Counted from the first letter of the stretch, positions 35,113 through 43,625 are shown. The stretch: DNA of 64,000 nt from Tetragenococcus halophilus subsp. flandriensis (GCF_030161475.1 NZ_BSUG01000023.1:1-64000); one strand, 5' to 3'. The notes: generated from the letters alone by a model not told the origin. Numbers and translations are program-made.

Positions 35113-35466
35113 TTAATTACTGTCAACTTCCATTTTTTCCATGCGTTGTAAATGCTGCATGCCCCAACTTCTCATTGAAATCATGATCGGAGATAGGCTA
35201 TTTCCGTATTCTGTCATCGAATATTCTACTTTAGGAGGGACTTGTTGGTAGACCTTACGATGAATAATACCGTTATGTTCTAATTCTCTTAATTGAGAAG
35301 TTAACATTTTTTTCGTGATTTCAGGAATTGCACGTTGTAATTCACTAAAACGCAATTTTTCGTTTTCTAATAGATGAAATAAGATGATCGGTTTCCATTT
35401 ACCGGAAATAATGTCCAAAGCAGCCTGTAGTTCTTGGCATGTTTCTCCGCTAGCTTGATTTTCCAT
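35113..35466 (-). CDS. HxlR family transcriptional regulator
   Basis: The 117-residue winged-helix protein shows the HxlR signature: CQELQAALDIISGKWKPIILFHLL with Cys10, then RFSELQRAIPEITKKMLTSQLRELE. The cysteine near the N-terminus is the usual redox or electrophile sensor in this family. It diverges from a quinone reductase-like gene, and the gap between them holds an inverted repeat that suits an HxlR operator. It likely represses the neighbouring gene and itself until a quinone or thiol-reactive compound appears. Confidence 0.92.
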   Translation of the reverse strand: MENQASGETCQELQAALDIISGKWKPIILFHLLENEKLRFSELQRAIPEITKKMLTSQLRELEHNGIIHRKVYQQVPPKVEYSMTEYGNSLSPIMISMRSWGMQHLQRMEKMEVDSN

Positions 35467-35514
35467 TGAAAAATTCCTTTCTCTTTAAAAATCTTTCATA
35501 TCACATGGTTTCTA

Positions 35515-35564
35515 AAAAGTAACTAGGTTTAATTAAAGTGCCTTATTCCCAAAAAGTTACTTTT
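35515..35564. promoter_or_regulatory. Probable HxlR operator dyad
   Basis: AAAAGTAACT (35515-35524) and AGTTACTTTT (35555-35564) form a perfect 10-bp inverted repeat, 30 bp apart, between the divergent HxlR and flavodoxin genes. Confidence 0.6.
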
Positions 35565-35667
35565 CATTTATTATAACCTTATTGGCAAATTGATACAAGA
35601 ACATTATTTGTTCGTTAATCGTAAATCATGCTATTTGAAAAATTTTTAATTAAGGAGAGGATACTAG

Positions 35668-36204
35668 ATGAAAACTTTAGTACTTATTTTCCATCCTAAC
35701 CTAACGGAATCACGTGGTAACCGTCGTTTATCACAAGAAATCGACAAATATTCTGATGTGACACTTCACAATGTTTACGCGTCATATCCTGATGGAAAAA
35801 TTGATGTAAAAGCAGAACAACAACTCGTAGAAGAACACGATCGCATTATATTCCAGTTTCCATTTTATTGGTATAGTGCACCAGCATTATTAAAAAAATG
35901 GTTAGAAGAAGTTATTGTCTACGGCTGGGCTTTTGGAACGAACGGTGACAAAATGCAAAATAAAGAATTTTTACCAGCTGTAACCACAGGCGTTGACCAA
36001 GAAGGTTATTCCGCTGAAGGGCTTGTTAAATTCAGTGTTCCTGAACTATTACGACCTTTAGAAGCGACAACTAACTTTGTCGGAGCTTATTATTTGGCCC
36101 CTTTTGTTGTGCACGGCGTGGGACATCAAACGGACGAACAAATTGAAGAAAAAGCGAAGCATTATGCTTCTTACGCTTTAAGTGCAGAACGTATAGCTGT
36201 TTAG
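35668..36204 (+). CDS. NAD(P)H quinone oxidoreductase, flavodoxin-fold
   Basis: The 178-residue protein is a flavodoxin-fold NAD(P)H dehydrogenase of the KefF/MdaB/YwrO kind. The N-terminal LIFHPNLTESRGNRRL carries the phosphate site, IIFQFPFYWYSAPALLKKWLEEV near residues 65-84 is the flavin and quinone site, and AVTTGVDQEGYS near 110 is also typical. It reduces quinones with two electrons. AAGGAGAGG precedes the ATG. It is divergent from an HxlR regulator, the standard pairing for electrophile-induced quinone reductases. Confidence 0.9.
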   Translation: MKTLVLIFHPNLTESRGNRRLSQEIDKYSDVTLHNVYASYPDGKIDVKAEQQLVEEHDRIIFQFPFYWYSAPALLKKWLEEVIVYGWAFGTNGDKMQNKEFLPAVTTGVDQEGYSAEGLVKFSVPELLRPLEATTNFVGAYYLAPFVVHGVGHQTDEQIEEKAKHYASYALSAERIAV

Positions 36205-36234
36205 TAAAAATAAAAAGCAGATTAGTTAAAACGA

Positions 36235-36271
36235 GCGATTCCTCTCAGTAAATAGTGGGGAATCGTTTTTT
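36235..36271 (+). terminator. Rho-independent terminator
   Basis: The stem CGATTCC with GGAATCG has a 16-nt loop and is followed by a seven-T run. Confidence 0.8.
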
Positions 36272-36282
36272 TAATTTATTTG

Positions 36283-36333
36283 TTTACAATTGTAAATAAA
36301 GATGATAAGCTTTTATTGTTTACAATAGTAAAC
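36283..36333 (+). promoter_or_regulatory. Two cop-box-like operators
   Basis: TTTACAATTGTAAA (36283-36296) is a perfect palindrome containing the CopY consensus TACA-N2-TGTA. GTTTACAATAGTAAAC (36318-36333) is an imperfect second copy 35 bp later. They lie about 280 bp before the CoA-disulfide reductase gene. Confidence 0.7.
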
Positions 36334-36550
36334 GGAAAATTATTTCTATACACTAAAAAAGGAGGTATGCATATAGTTGAATCAATAGAAAGCTTGATTG
36401 CCCCTTATTTAATTTAAGGACTGTCCTGGCAAATGTTTTCATTTTACTTTTTAAAAGTACTGTAACAAATAAAGCAAGATAGATATTTCTACGTTTAATA
36501 AAACAGTAATTCATTTGATAGTAAGAATCAGTGGAATTGCTGTTTTATTT
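36334..36550 (+). other. Leader, small transcript or gene remnant after the cop boxes
   Basis: This stretch begins after the cop boxes. It holds a strong AAAGGAGG (36358-36365) followed by a 16-codon frame from ATG 36367, which lies only 1 nt from the ribosome site. It ends at a hairpin, AAAACAGTAATTC (36500-36512) with GAATTGCTGTTTT (36534-36546), followed by ATTTT. It may be a copper-controlled small RNA or attenuator, or the remains of a gene. No protein family is recognisable. Confidence 0.35.
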
Positions 36551-36612
36551 TAAGATACTCTTTGCTATGTTTAAGTAAGAAAACAAATTTTCTATGATAA
36601 AGGAGAATCCGT

Positions 36613-38259
36613 ATGAAAGTTGTTATCATAGGTGGCGTTGCCGGTGGAATGTCTGTAGCTACTCGCTTACGTCGTTTAAAAGAAGATGTGGAAATTATTG
36701 TATTGGAAAAAGGACCTTATGTTTCTTTTGCTAATTGTGGTTTGCCTTATTATATCTCTGGAGAAATCGCAGATCGCAATCAGTTACTTGTGCAAACGTC
36801 CGAAAAATTAAAAGAACGTTTTAACATTGATGTTCGCCCAAATACTGAAGTTCTGCAAATTTTTCCGGATAATAAAAGTGTAACTGTTAAAAATGAAGAT
36901 GGAGAATATGAAGAATCTTATGACAAGTTAATTCTTTCTCCTGGCGCAACTCCGATTACGCCTGCGATTCCAGGTATTGAAAAAAGCGATAATATTTATA
37001 CTTTACGTAATATCACGGACCTGGATGAAATTATGGAAGCTTTGCATGAACAGCCTAAAAATGTGACGGTGATCGGTGCTGGTTTTATCGGATTAGAGAT
37101 GGCAGAAAACCTCTACAATAGAGGGCTAAATGTAAGGATTATAGAAAAAGCGTCGCAAGTTTTACCGGCTTTAGATGAAGAAATGGCAGCTTTCGTGCAA
37201 AATGAGTTGAACTCACAAGGTATCGAAGTCCTCACTTCTAATTCTGTAGAAGAATTTAAAGCAAATGGTACACAACTGATTTTAACCAATGGCAGACAGT
37301 TAGCATCTGATCTTACGATTTTATCGATCGGTATTCAACCTGAAAGTAAGTTAGCTAAAGATGCAAATCTAAAAACGGGAGTTAAAGATAGCATCACAGT
37401 GGATAAACATTATCAAACGAGTGACCCAGATATTTATGCTATTGGAGATGCCATTAGTGTGAAACAACAAGTTAGCGGTCAAGAAGCACTGATTTCTTTA
37501 GCTTCACCTGCAAATCGTCAAGGACGACAAGTAGCAGATATTATTGCAGGCCTCCCTAGAAAAAATCTAGGAAGCATAAGTACAGCCATTGTGCGTGTAT
37601 TTGATCTTTCAGCGGCTACTACGGGCTTAAATGAAAGAACCGCTAAACAAGAAGAATTACCTATAGCAGTTGTCCACGTCAATGGCCAAGATCATGCAAG
37701 TTATTTTCCAGGGGCCACAGGAATTACTTTAAAATTGCTATTTAACCCAAAAACTGGAGAAATTTACGGGGCTCAAGGTATTGGACAAAAGGGTGTTGAT
37801 AAACGAATCGATATTTTAGCAACTGCCATAAAAGCAGGTTTAACCGTTATGGATCTTCCAGAATTAGAGCTTTCTTATGCACCACCATTTGGTTCGGCTA
37901 AAGATGTAGTAAACATTGCTGGTTATACAGCATTAAATATTATGGAAGGTTTAAGTCAAAATATCCAATGGTACGAATTAGAAGAAGCATTTGGAAAAGG
38001 AAAAATTTTACTCGATGTAAGAAGCGATAATGAATTAAAAGCTGGTAAATTTAAAAATGCTATCCATATTCCACTTGATCAATTGCGCAATCGATTATCT
38101 GAATTGGATCCTTCCCAGGAATATATTGTCAGCTGTCATACTGGCTTACGAAGTTATATGGCAGAACGTATCTTGAAACAAAATGATTTTCATGTAGAAA
38201 ACTTAGATGGTGCTTTTGCGCTATACAAAACAGTTCGCTCAGAAAATTTGATTGATTAA
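36613..38259 (+). CDS. CoA-disulfide reductase with rhodanese domain
   Basis: The 548-residue flavoprotein matches CoA-disulfide reductase/NADH oxidase enzymes. The FAD motif GGVAGGMSVATRL is at residues 7-19, the single active-site Cys42 is in ANCGLPYY, an NAD motif GAGFIGLEMAENL is near 157, and FAD contact IYAIGDA is near 275. A C-terminal rhodanese domain (about 460-545) has Cys508 in SCHTGLRSY. Such fusions reduce CoA disulfide or persulfides. AAAGGAG precedes the ATG. Cop boxes about 280 bp upstream suggest copper control, which would couple thiol repair to copper stress. Confidence 0.9.
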   Translation: MKVVIIGGVAGGMSVATRLRRLKEDVEIIVLEKGPYVSFANCGLPYYISGEIADRNQLLVQTSEKLKERFNIDVRPNTEVLQIFPDNKSVTVKNEDGEYEESYDKLILSPGATPITPAIPGIEKSDNIYTLRNITDLDEIMEALHEQPKNVTVIGAGFIGLEMAENLYNRGLNVRIIEKASQVLPALDEEMAAFVQNELNSQGIEVLTSNSVEEFKANGTQLILTNGRQLASDLTILSIGIQPESKLAKDANLKTGVKDSITVDKHYQTSDPDIYAIGDAISVKQQVSGQEALISLASPANRQGRQVADIIAGLPRKNLGSISTAIVRVFDLSAATTGLNERTAKQEELPIAVVHVNGQDHASYFPGATGITLKLLFNPKTGEIYGAQGIGQKGVDKRIDILATAIKAGLTVMDLPELELSYAPPFGSAKDVVNIAGYTALNIMEGLSQNIQWYELEEAFGKGKILLDVRSDNELKAGKFKNAIHIPLDQLRNRLSELDPSQEYIVSCHTGLRSYMAERILKQNDFHVENLDGAFALYKTVRSENLID

Positions 38260-38314
38260 AAAGAATTCCTTCATTGATATTTTTTTTATTAATGAAGGAA
38301 TTCCTCTAAAACTG

Positions 38315-38343
38315 TTTACAAATGTAATCGATAGTTCTATAAT
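38315..38343 (+). promoter_or_regulatory. Copper-controlled promoter of the glutaredoxin-like gene
   Basis: TTTACA (38315-38320) and TATAAT (38338-38343) are 17 bp apart. The cop box TACAAATGTA (38317-38326) overlaps the -35 element, so CopY would block RNA polymerase. Confidence 0.75.
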
Positions 38344-38381
38344 ACATTTAAGCTTTATTCATAGAAAGTGGTGATAAAGAT

Positions 38382-38651
38382 ATGAAAAGTACGAATTTGG
38401 AGATTTATACGCGTTCACTTTGTGGTGATTGTCAGGCTTTGAAACAATTTTTGAATGATAATAATATTTCTTTTAAAAACTATGAGTTAGATAGCAAGCC
38501 AGAAAAGGAACGGAAGCTAATGCAGATTACAGGCAACCGAATCGTTCCCGCTTTAGTTTTTAGTTCTGGTACTTTATTCAAAAAGCCAGAAAAAGTTTTT
38601 ACTGGTTTTGGAAGAAATAAAGAACGAATCAAACATTTTTTGGAAATCTAA
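38382..38651 (+). CDS. Glutaredoxin-like protein
   Basis: The 89-residue protein has a thioredoxin/glutaredoxin fold. The active-site motif CGDC is at residues 14-17 in YTRSLCGDCQALKQFL, and a cis-Pro is likely in GNRIVPALVF near residue 57. It should exchange disulfides or carry reducing power to a partner. A cop box overlaps its promoter. With the CoA-disulfide reductase gene directly before it, it suggests a copper-induced thiol-repair set. It is a single-gene unit by spacing. Confidence 0.85.
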   Translation: MKSTNLEIYTRSLCGDCQALKQFLNDNNISFKNYELDSKPEKERKLMQITGNRIVPALVFSSGTLFKKPEKVFTGFGRNKERIKHFLEI

Positions 38652-38671
38652 AAATTTTTTTGCTTTTACTG

Positions 38672-38700
38672 TTGACAAACGTAAACAAAAGATGTAGATT
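38672..38700 (+). promoter_or_regulatory. Promoter of the cop operon with first cop box
   Basis: TTGACA (38672-38677) and TAGATT (38695-38700) are 17 bp apart. GACAAACGTA (38674-38683) is a cop-box variant overlapping the -35 element. Confidence 0.75.
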
Positions 38701-38718
38701 AAAGACATAGAGAAAAAC

Positions 38719-38728
38719 TACAATTGTA
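38719..38728 (+). promoter_or_regulatory. Second cop box of the cop operon
   Basis: TACAATTGTA matches the CopY operator consensus and lies between the -10 element and the ribosome site of the first gene. Confidence 0.8.
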
Positions 38729-38742
38729 AACGGAGGTGCAAT

Positions 38743-39156
38743 ATGGCGCATATGCATATGCAGCATGACGAAAGTGGAGACCTACCAGTAGATATTAAAG
38801 AAGTTAAAAATCCTAAATATCCAGTAGGAACAACAGTTGAACTGTTAACAGACCATATGTCGGATATGTTACACGCTAAAGCGATCATTGATGGCGTCTA
38901 TGATACGACTGTTTATTCGGTAACTTATAATGATACAAACAGCAATGATCAAATTGCTGATCATAAATGGGTGGTTGATGGCGAAATAAGTTACAAAGGT
39001 AGCGTTGATGTCGGCGATCAAGTAACGATTCTGGCTAAACACATGGATGGGATGCAAGGTGCTACAGCTACGATCGAACGTATAACCACTGAACCTGTTC
39101 ATATGATCGATTATTATTCATCTGATCATGGCCGTTGGATAAAAAATCACCAATAG
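38743..39156 (+). CDS. YdhK family (DUF1541) protein
   Basis: The 137-residue protein is a YdhK/DUF1541-type protein made of two similar halves of about 55 residues: VGTTVELLTDHMSDMLHAKAIIDG and VGDQVTILAKHMDGMQGATATIER. It starts MAHMHMQHDESG, rich in His and Met, which could bind copper. There is no signal peptide in the chosen frame, so it may be cytoplasmic. It is first in the cop operon, right behind two cop boxes. A role as copper buffer or sensor is likely but unproven. Confidence 0.85.
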   Translation: MAHMHMQHDESGDLPVDIKEVKNPKYPVGTTVELLTDHMSDMLHAKAIIDGVYDTTVYSVTYNDTNSNDQIADHKWVVDGEISYKGSVDVGDQVTILAKHMDGMQGATATIERITTEPVHMIDYYSSDHGRWIKNHQ

Positions 39157-39195
39157 GTTGTTGAAAGCGAGCTTAAAGCTTGGGAGGAATAAGCC

Positions 39196-39591
39196 ATGCA
39201 AGTAACGAATGCAGAATGGCAAGTGATGAAAGTTGCCTGGACAAAAGAAACAATGACAAGTAAAGAAGTTATTGATTCATTACAAGAAAAATTTGAATGG
39301 ACAGCTTCCACGATTAAAACATTGTTAAGTCGCTTAGTAAATAAGGATTGCTTGGCAACAACAAAAGAAGGGAATAAATATTATTATTCTCCTCTTTTGT
39401 CAGAAAAAGAAAGCATTCATCAAACGACTCAGGAAGTTTCAGATAAAACTTGTCCTATGCAAATGAGCACAGTCGTTAATGAGCTTTTATTAAAAAATGA
39501 TTTTACAGATAATGATTTAGATAAAATCGAAGAAGTACTCAATGAAAAACGTCAATATACAGTTAATCATGTAAAATGTAACTGTGTGTAA
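39196..39591 (+). CDS. copY: CopY/MecI/BlaI family copper repressor
   Basis: The 131-residue protein is a winged-helix repressor of the MecI/BlaI/CopY type (VTNAEWQVMKVAWTKE and WTASTIKTLLSRLVNK). It should bind the cop boxes and leave when copper displaces zinc. The C-terminal hook normally holds two CxC motifs about four residues apart. Here the protein ends with HVKCNCV, so only one CxC is present, plus a lone Cys in KTCPMQ near residue 96. GGGAGG precedes the ATG. It is second in the operon. Confidence 0.9.
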   Translation: MQVTNAEWQVMKVAWTKETMTSKEVIDSLQEKFEWTASTIKTLLSRLVNKDCLATTKEGNKYYYSPLLSEKESIHQTTQEVSDKTCPMQMSTVVNELLLKNDFTDNDLDKIEEVLNEKRQYTVNHVKCNCV

Positions 39592-39620
39592 AATAAATAA
39601 AATTTTTGGAGGAATTGATT

Positions 39621-39833
39621 ATGAATACAAATACTTACTCAGTACCAGATATGTCTTGCGCTCATTGCAAAATGCGCATCGAAGAAGAAGTGAATAAACT
39701 GACGGGCATTCAAAACGCCAATGCTGACCCGGAGGAAAAGAAATTAACGGTTACTTTTGATACAAATGACGTGCAATCTGCAGATATTGTAAATGCAGTA
39801 AGTGAAGCGGGGTATACAGCAGAAAAAGCGTAG
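39621..39833 (+). CDS. copZ: Copper chaperone CopZ
   Basis: The protein of about 70 residues is a heavy-metal-associated domain protein of the Atx1/CopZ type. The metal motif is MSCAHC at about residues 10-15. It carries Cu(I) to the CopA ATPase and to CopY. I chose the ATG at 39621, 8 nt after GGAGG. It lies between copY and copA. A stem-loop between it and copA (39845-39875) may set different amounts of the two products. Confidence 0.92.
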   Translation: MNTNTYSVPDMSCAHCKMRIEEEVNKLTGIQNANADPEEKKLTVTFDTNDVQSADIVNAVSEAGYTAEKA

Positions 39834-39844
39834 TGAGCATTGTT

Positions 39845-39875
39845 GTGTAAGAAAATAAAATAACTTTTCTTACAC
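39845..39875 (+). promoter_or_regulatory. Intercistronic stem-loop between copZ and copA
   Basis: GTGTAAGAAAA and TTTTCTTACAC form an 11-bp perfect stem with a 9-nt loop. No T-tract follows, so it is more likely an mRNA-stability or processing element than a terminator. Confidence 0.6.
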
Positions 39876-39904
39876 GCATCCGCTATTGAAGGAGGATGAA
39901 AAAG

Positions 39905-42421
39905 GTGTTAAAAGACACATATAATATCGAAGGGATGACCTGCGCTTCTTGTGTGCAAGCTGTAGAAAAAAGTGTAGGAAAACTTGATGGTGTACAAGAG
40001 GTGGCTGTCAATTTAGCGACTGAAAAAATGGATGTTTCTTACGATTCGACAGTTGTCGCTGGAAGTGATATCGAAGGAGCGGTAGAAAGTGCAGGTTACA
40101 AGGCGCTTAAAAATATTGCTTCGCAAAGTTTTGATATTGAAGGCATGACTTGTGCTTCTTGTGTACAAGCGATTGAAAAAAGTGTAGGAAAAGTAGATGG
40201 CGTGCAGGAAGTTGCCGTCAATTTAGCCACTGAAAAAATGAATGTTTCTTATGATGAAGATGCAATCAATGCAGGCGATATTATTAAAGCCGTCCAAGAT
40301 GCTGGTTATCAAGCAGCTGTGGAATCAGATAAGGTAAGCAGTGATGATACAGATAAAAAACAAAAGCAGATGAAAGATCTATGGGTACGTTTTTTAGGAT
40401 CTGCTATTTTTGCTATACCTCTTTTATATATCGCTATGGGTCCTATGTTACCTTTTGGCGGTTTACCCATTCCTGAGTTTTTAGATCCGGTACAACATAC
40501 CGTGACCTTTGCGTTAACGCAATTGTTACTGACTTTACCAGTCATTTATTTAGGACGTTCTTTTTATACGGTAGGTTTCAAATCACTTTTTAAAGGACAT
40601 CCTAATATGGACTCTCTTATTGCGATTGGAACAACCGCGGCTTTATTACAAGGAATTGTGATGACAGCACTTTTAGGTTTAGGACGTGTGGAAGTTCATC
40701 ATGGGCATCCAGATTTATATTTTGAATCAGCCGCAGTTATTTTGACCTTAATTACTTTAGGGAAATATTTAGAAGCTGTTTCTAAGGGAAAAACTTCCGA
40801 TGCGATTAAAAAACTGATGGGCTTAGCACCGAAAACTGCTCGTGTTATTCGTAATGATGAAGAAAAGGAAATTTCCATTGACGAAGTTGTGACAGATGAC
40901 ATTGTAGTCGTTCGTCCAGGGGATAAAATCCCAGTCGATGGCGAGTTAGTTGATGGTAGCTCTGCTGTTGATGAATCGATGATTACGGGTGAAAGTATTC
41001 CGATTGAAAAACAAGTGGGAGATAAAGTTGTAGGTGCCAGTATCAATAAAAATGGTTCTTTCCATTTTAAAGCTACTAAAGTAGGAAAAGATACGACACT
41101 ATCGCAAATCATCAAGCTAGTAGAAGATGCGCAAGGTTCTAAAGCACCGATTGCTAAATTAGCAGATAAAGTTTCTGGTGTGTTTGTTCCTATCGTTATT
41201 GGTCTGGCTGTGCTTTCTGGCTTAGCTTGGTTCTTTTTAGGACAAGAATCTTGGGTTTTTGCTTTAACGATTACAATTTCCGTTTTGGTTATCGCTTGTC
41301 CTTGTGCTTTGGGATTGGCAACACCAACGGCAATTATGGTTGGTACTGGAAAAGGTGCTGAAAATGGTGTATTGATCAAAAGTGGTGATGCACTAGAAGG
41401 TACGCAAAAAGTTCAAACCATTGTTTTTGATAAAACTGGAACTATTACAGAAGGTAAACCAATAGTAACGGATATAATTAATTATAATGGTTATGATGAA
41501 GAAGCTGTTTTAACCTTAGCTGCTTCTGCTGAGACTGGATCTGAACATCCATTAGGAGAAGCGATCGTTGAAAGTGCCAAAGATCGAGGCGTAACTTTAC
41601 AAACAGTTAAAAATTTCCAATCGATTCCAGGTCACGGGATTCAAGTCGCTGTTGCAGGACAAACAGTTTTACTGGGAAACAAAAAATTGATTACAGAAAA
41701 TAATATTGATACTCTTGATGCTCAAGAAGTTTCTGATCGTTTAGCTAATGAAGGCAAGACGCCGATGTTTATTGCAACTGGTGGACAGCTGATAGGCATT
41801 GTAGCTGTAGCTGATACGATTAAAGAAAACAGTATTGCCGCTATTGATAAGTTGCACCATATGGGCTTACAAGTAGCGATGATTACTGGCGATAACAAGC
41901 GGACGGCAGAAGCGATTGCTAAACAAGTAGGAATTGACCGTGTCTTTAGCGAAGTTTTACCTGAAGATAAAGCGAATGAAGTAGAAAAATTACAAAACGA
42001 AGGACTTCATGTAGCCATGGTCGGTGATGGCATCAATGACGCGCCTGCTTTAGCTCAAGCCAATGTAGGCGTTGCGATCGGTTCTGGTACAGACGTTGCG
42101 ATTGAATCAGCTGATATTGTTTTGATGCGTAGCGATTTAATGGATGTACCAACGGCTGTAGAACTAAGCCGAGCTACTATTAAAAATATCAAACAAAACT
42201 TATTCTGGGCCTTTGCTTACAATACGATCGGCATTCCAATCGCTATGGGTGTCTTGTACTTATTTGGCGGTCCATTGTTGAACCCAATGTTTGCAGGTGC
42301 AGCAATGAGCTTAAGTTCAGTCTCCGTTTTATTAAATGCACTACGTTTGAAAGGATTTAAACCAGCGAAGACCGAAACAACTAAAGAAGAAGCAAGTCCA
42401 GCAAAGAAAGCTCTTGCTTAA
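39905..42421 (+). CDS. copA: Copper-translocating P1B-type ATPase
   Basis: The protein of about 838 residues has two N-terminal metal domains with GMTCASC, then the P1B core. The membrane CPC is in ACPCALG (about residue 465), the phosphorylation site is DKTGT (Asp about 509), and SEHPLG and GDGINDAP follow. It exports Cu(I). I prefer the GTG at 39905, 9 nt after GGAGG, because the ATG at 39896 abuts that site. The two metal domains are nearly identical in protein but differ at many third codon positions. It is last in the cop operon. Confidence 0.95.
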   Translation: MLKDTYNIEGMTCASCVQAVEKSVGKLDGVQEVAVNLATEKMDVSYDSTVVAGSDIEGAVESAGYKALKNIASQSFDIEGMTCASCVQAIEKSVGKVDGVQEVAVNLATEKMNVSYDEDAINAGDIIKAVQDAGYQAAVESDKVSSDDTDKKQKQMKDLWVRFLGSAIFAIPLLYIAMGPMLPFGGLPIPEFLDPVQHTVTFALTQLLLTLPVIYLGRSFYTVGFKSLFKGHPNMDSLIAIGTTAALLQGIVMTALLGLGRVEVHHGHPDLYFESAAVILTLITLGKYLEAVSKGKTSDAIKKLMGLAPKTARVIRNDEEKEISIDEVVTDDIVVVRPGDKIPVDGELVDGSSAVDESMITGESIPIEKQVGDKVVGASINKNGSFHFKATKVGKDTTLSQIIKLVEDAQGSKAPIAKLADKVSGVFVPIVIGLAVLSGLAWFFLGQESWVFALTITISVLVIACPCALGLATPTAIMVGTGKGAENGVLIKSGDALEGTQKVQTIVFDKTGTITEGKPIVTDIINYNGYDEEAVLTLAASAETGSEHPLGEAIVESAKDRGVTLQTVKNFQSIPGHGIQVAVAGQTVLLGNKKLITENNIDTLDAQEVSDRLANEGKTPMFIATGGQLIGIVAVADTIKENSIAAIDKLHHMGLQVAMITGDNKRTAEAIAKQVGIDRVFSEVLPEDKANEVEKLQNEGLHVAMVGDGINDAPALAQANVGVAIGSGTDVAIESADIVLMRSDLMDVPTAVELSRATIKNIKQNLFWAFAYNTIGIPIAMGVLYLFGGPLLNPMFAGAAMSLSSVSVLLNALRLKGFKPAKTETTKEEASPAKKALA

Positions 42422-42435
42422 AAATAAACTCATCT

Positions 42436-42483
42436 AAGCTATCTAACAAGAAGTCTTGTGCTATCTTGTTAGATAGCTTTTTT
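42436..42483 (+). terminator. Rho-independent terminator of the cop operon
   Basis: A 16-bp perfect stem starting AAGCTATC and closing GATAGCTT, with a 12-nt loop, is followed by TTTTTT. Confidence 0.92.
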
Positions 42484-42526
42484 ACTAAGTGGATTAGGCA
42501 ATAACAGGGAGTAAATGAGAGACAAA

Positions 42527-42773
42527 CACTCTCCATGTTTGGCATATCGGGTAATGAAATCGCAAAACACTCTCCATCTCAGGCACTATTTAAACACTAA
42601 GTTCATATAATTAAGCAATTTCTTTAAAGATAGATAAAGAATCTTAAAAACACTGTCCATCTTTGAGATATCGGATAATGAAAACGTAAAACACTCTCCA
42701 TGTTTGGGATATCAGATAATGAAACAGCGAAACACTCTCCATCTTTAACATCAGTAACCGTAAATTACTTAAG
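42527..42773. repeat. 41-bp-period repeat island 3 (CACTCTCCAT)
   Basis: The gene-free stretch 42422-42854 has CACTCTCCAT at 42527, 42568, 42692 and 42733 and CACTGTCCAT at 42651. The steps are 41, 83, 41 and 41 bp. GATATC, GATAATGAAA and CGNAAAA words recur at fixed places inside three of the units. No gene is seen; the promoter of nth lies at the right end. Confidence 0.85.
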
Positions 42774-42794
42774 TTTTCCAAAATAAGAAGAAAG

Positions 42795-42823
42795 TTGACG
42801 TGTTCACAAAAAAAGGCTAGGAT
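42795..42823 (+). promoter_or_regulatory. Promoter of nth
   Basis: TTGACG (42795-42800) and TAGGAT (42818-42823) are 17 bp apart, just before the ribosome site AAGGGAAGGA. Confidence 0.6.
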
Positions 42824-42854
42824 TTAATTATAAAAGTTAGAAGGGAAGGATCAT

Positions 42855-43550
42855 GTGTCTGAAGAAGTTTTATTAACCAATAAAGAAACAACAACAGTTG
42901 CCCAAGCCATTAATAAGCTCTATCCAAAATTGGGAACAGACTTGAATCATGAAACCAATTTTCAATTGTTATGTGCTGTTTTGTTAAGTGCACAAACGAC
43001 AGATGTCTCTGTGAATAAAATAACTCCTCAGTTGTTTGAAAAATTTCCAACACCTGAAGCTATGGCAGCAGCGTCTTTAGAAGATATTCAGGAAAATATT
43101 CGAAGTATTGGTTTGTACAAAAATAAATCGAAATATTTAAAAAATATGAGTCAGATGTTATTGGAAAAATTTGATGGTCAAGTTCCAGATAATCGGGAAG
43201 AACTGACGACTTTACCTGGTGTGGGTAGAAAAACAGCCAATGTTGTATTGACCAATGGTTTTAATATCCCAGCTTTTGCGGTGGACACTCACATTAAAAG
43301 AGTGACCAGAAAGCTGCATTTCGTTCCCCAAGATGCTTCGGTAGAAAAAGTAGAACAAATGATGTCAGACAAACTCCCAGAAGACATGTGGTATCCAGCC
43401 CATCACTCGATATTACTATTTGGACGTTATCAGTGTATAGCGCGTAAACATGATCATAGTCAATGCTTAAAGCGTATTAAAGAAAGTATGCCGGAAAATG
43501 AAATTGCTGTAAGTGCTCTTAAAAAGATGACTGCAGAGTTAGAGCATTAA
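42855..43550 (+). CDS. nth: Endonuclease III, iron-sulfur motif degenerate
   Basis: The 231-residue protein is an endonuclease III-type DNA glycosylase/AP lyase for oxidised pyrimidines. The helix-hairpin-helix is LPGVGRKTANVVL with the catalytic Lys126, and the catalytic Asp144 is in VDTHIKRV; their 18-residue spacing equals that in E. coli (Lys120, Asp138). The four cysteines of the C-terminal iron-sulfur cluster are not kept: Cys194 and Cys204 remain, His201 and Glu210 fill the other two places. The start is GTG after GGAAGGA. A shared terminator separates it from the convergent reductase gene. Confidence 0.92.
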   Translation: MSEEVLLTNKETTTVAQAINKLYPKLGTDLNHETNFQLLCAVLLSAQTTDVSVNKITPQLFEKFPTPEAMAAASLEDIQENIRSIGLYKNKSKYLKNMSQMLLEKFDGQVPDNREELTTLPGVGRKTANVVLTNGFNIPAFAVDTHIKRVTRKLHFVPQDASVEKVEQMMSDKLPEDMWYPAHHSILLFGRYQCIARKHDHSQCLKRIKESMPENEIAVSALKKMTAELEH

Positions 43551-43569
43551 AACTCGAAATCTCATTGAA

Positions 43570-43620
43570 AAAATCTCCAAAGAGTAAAACGTTAAAATTT
43601 ACTCTTTGGAGGATTTTTTA
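43570..43620. terminator. Bidirectional terminator
   Basis: A stem of about 20 bp with one bulge (TCCAAAGAGTAAAA with TTTTACTCTTTGGA) has A- and T-rich ends, so it can stop both nth and the opposing gene. Confidence 0.9.
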
Positions 43621-43625
43621 GTTAA

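Noticed and set aside
36367-36417. 16-residue peptide gene after the cop boxes
   Set aside because: The ATG is only 1 nt from the GGAGG, too close for normal starting. It is mentioned only as part of the leader feature.
42515-42620. Peptide frames within island 3
   Set aside because: Frames differ in phase and length from unit to unit and lack ribosome sites, so coding is unlikely.
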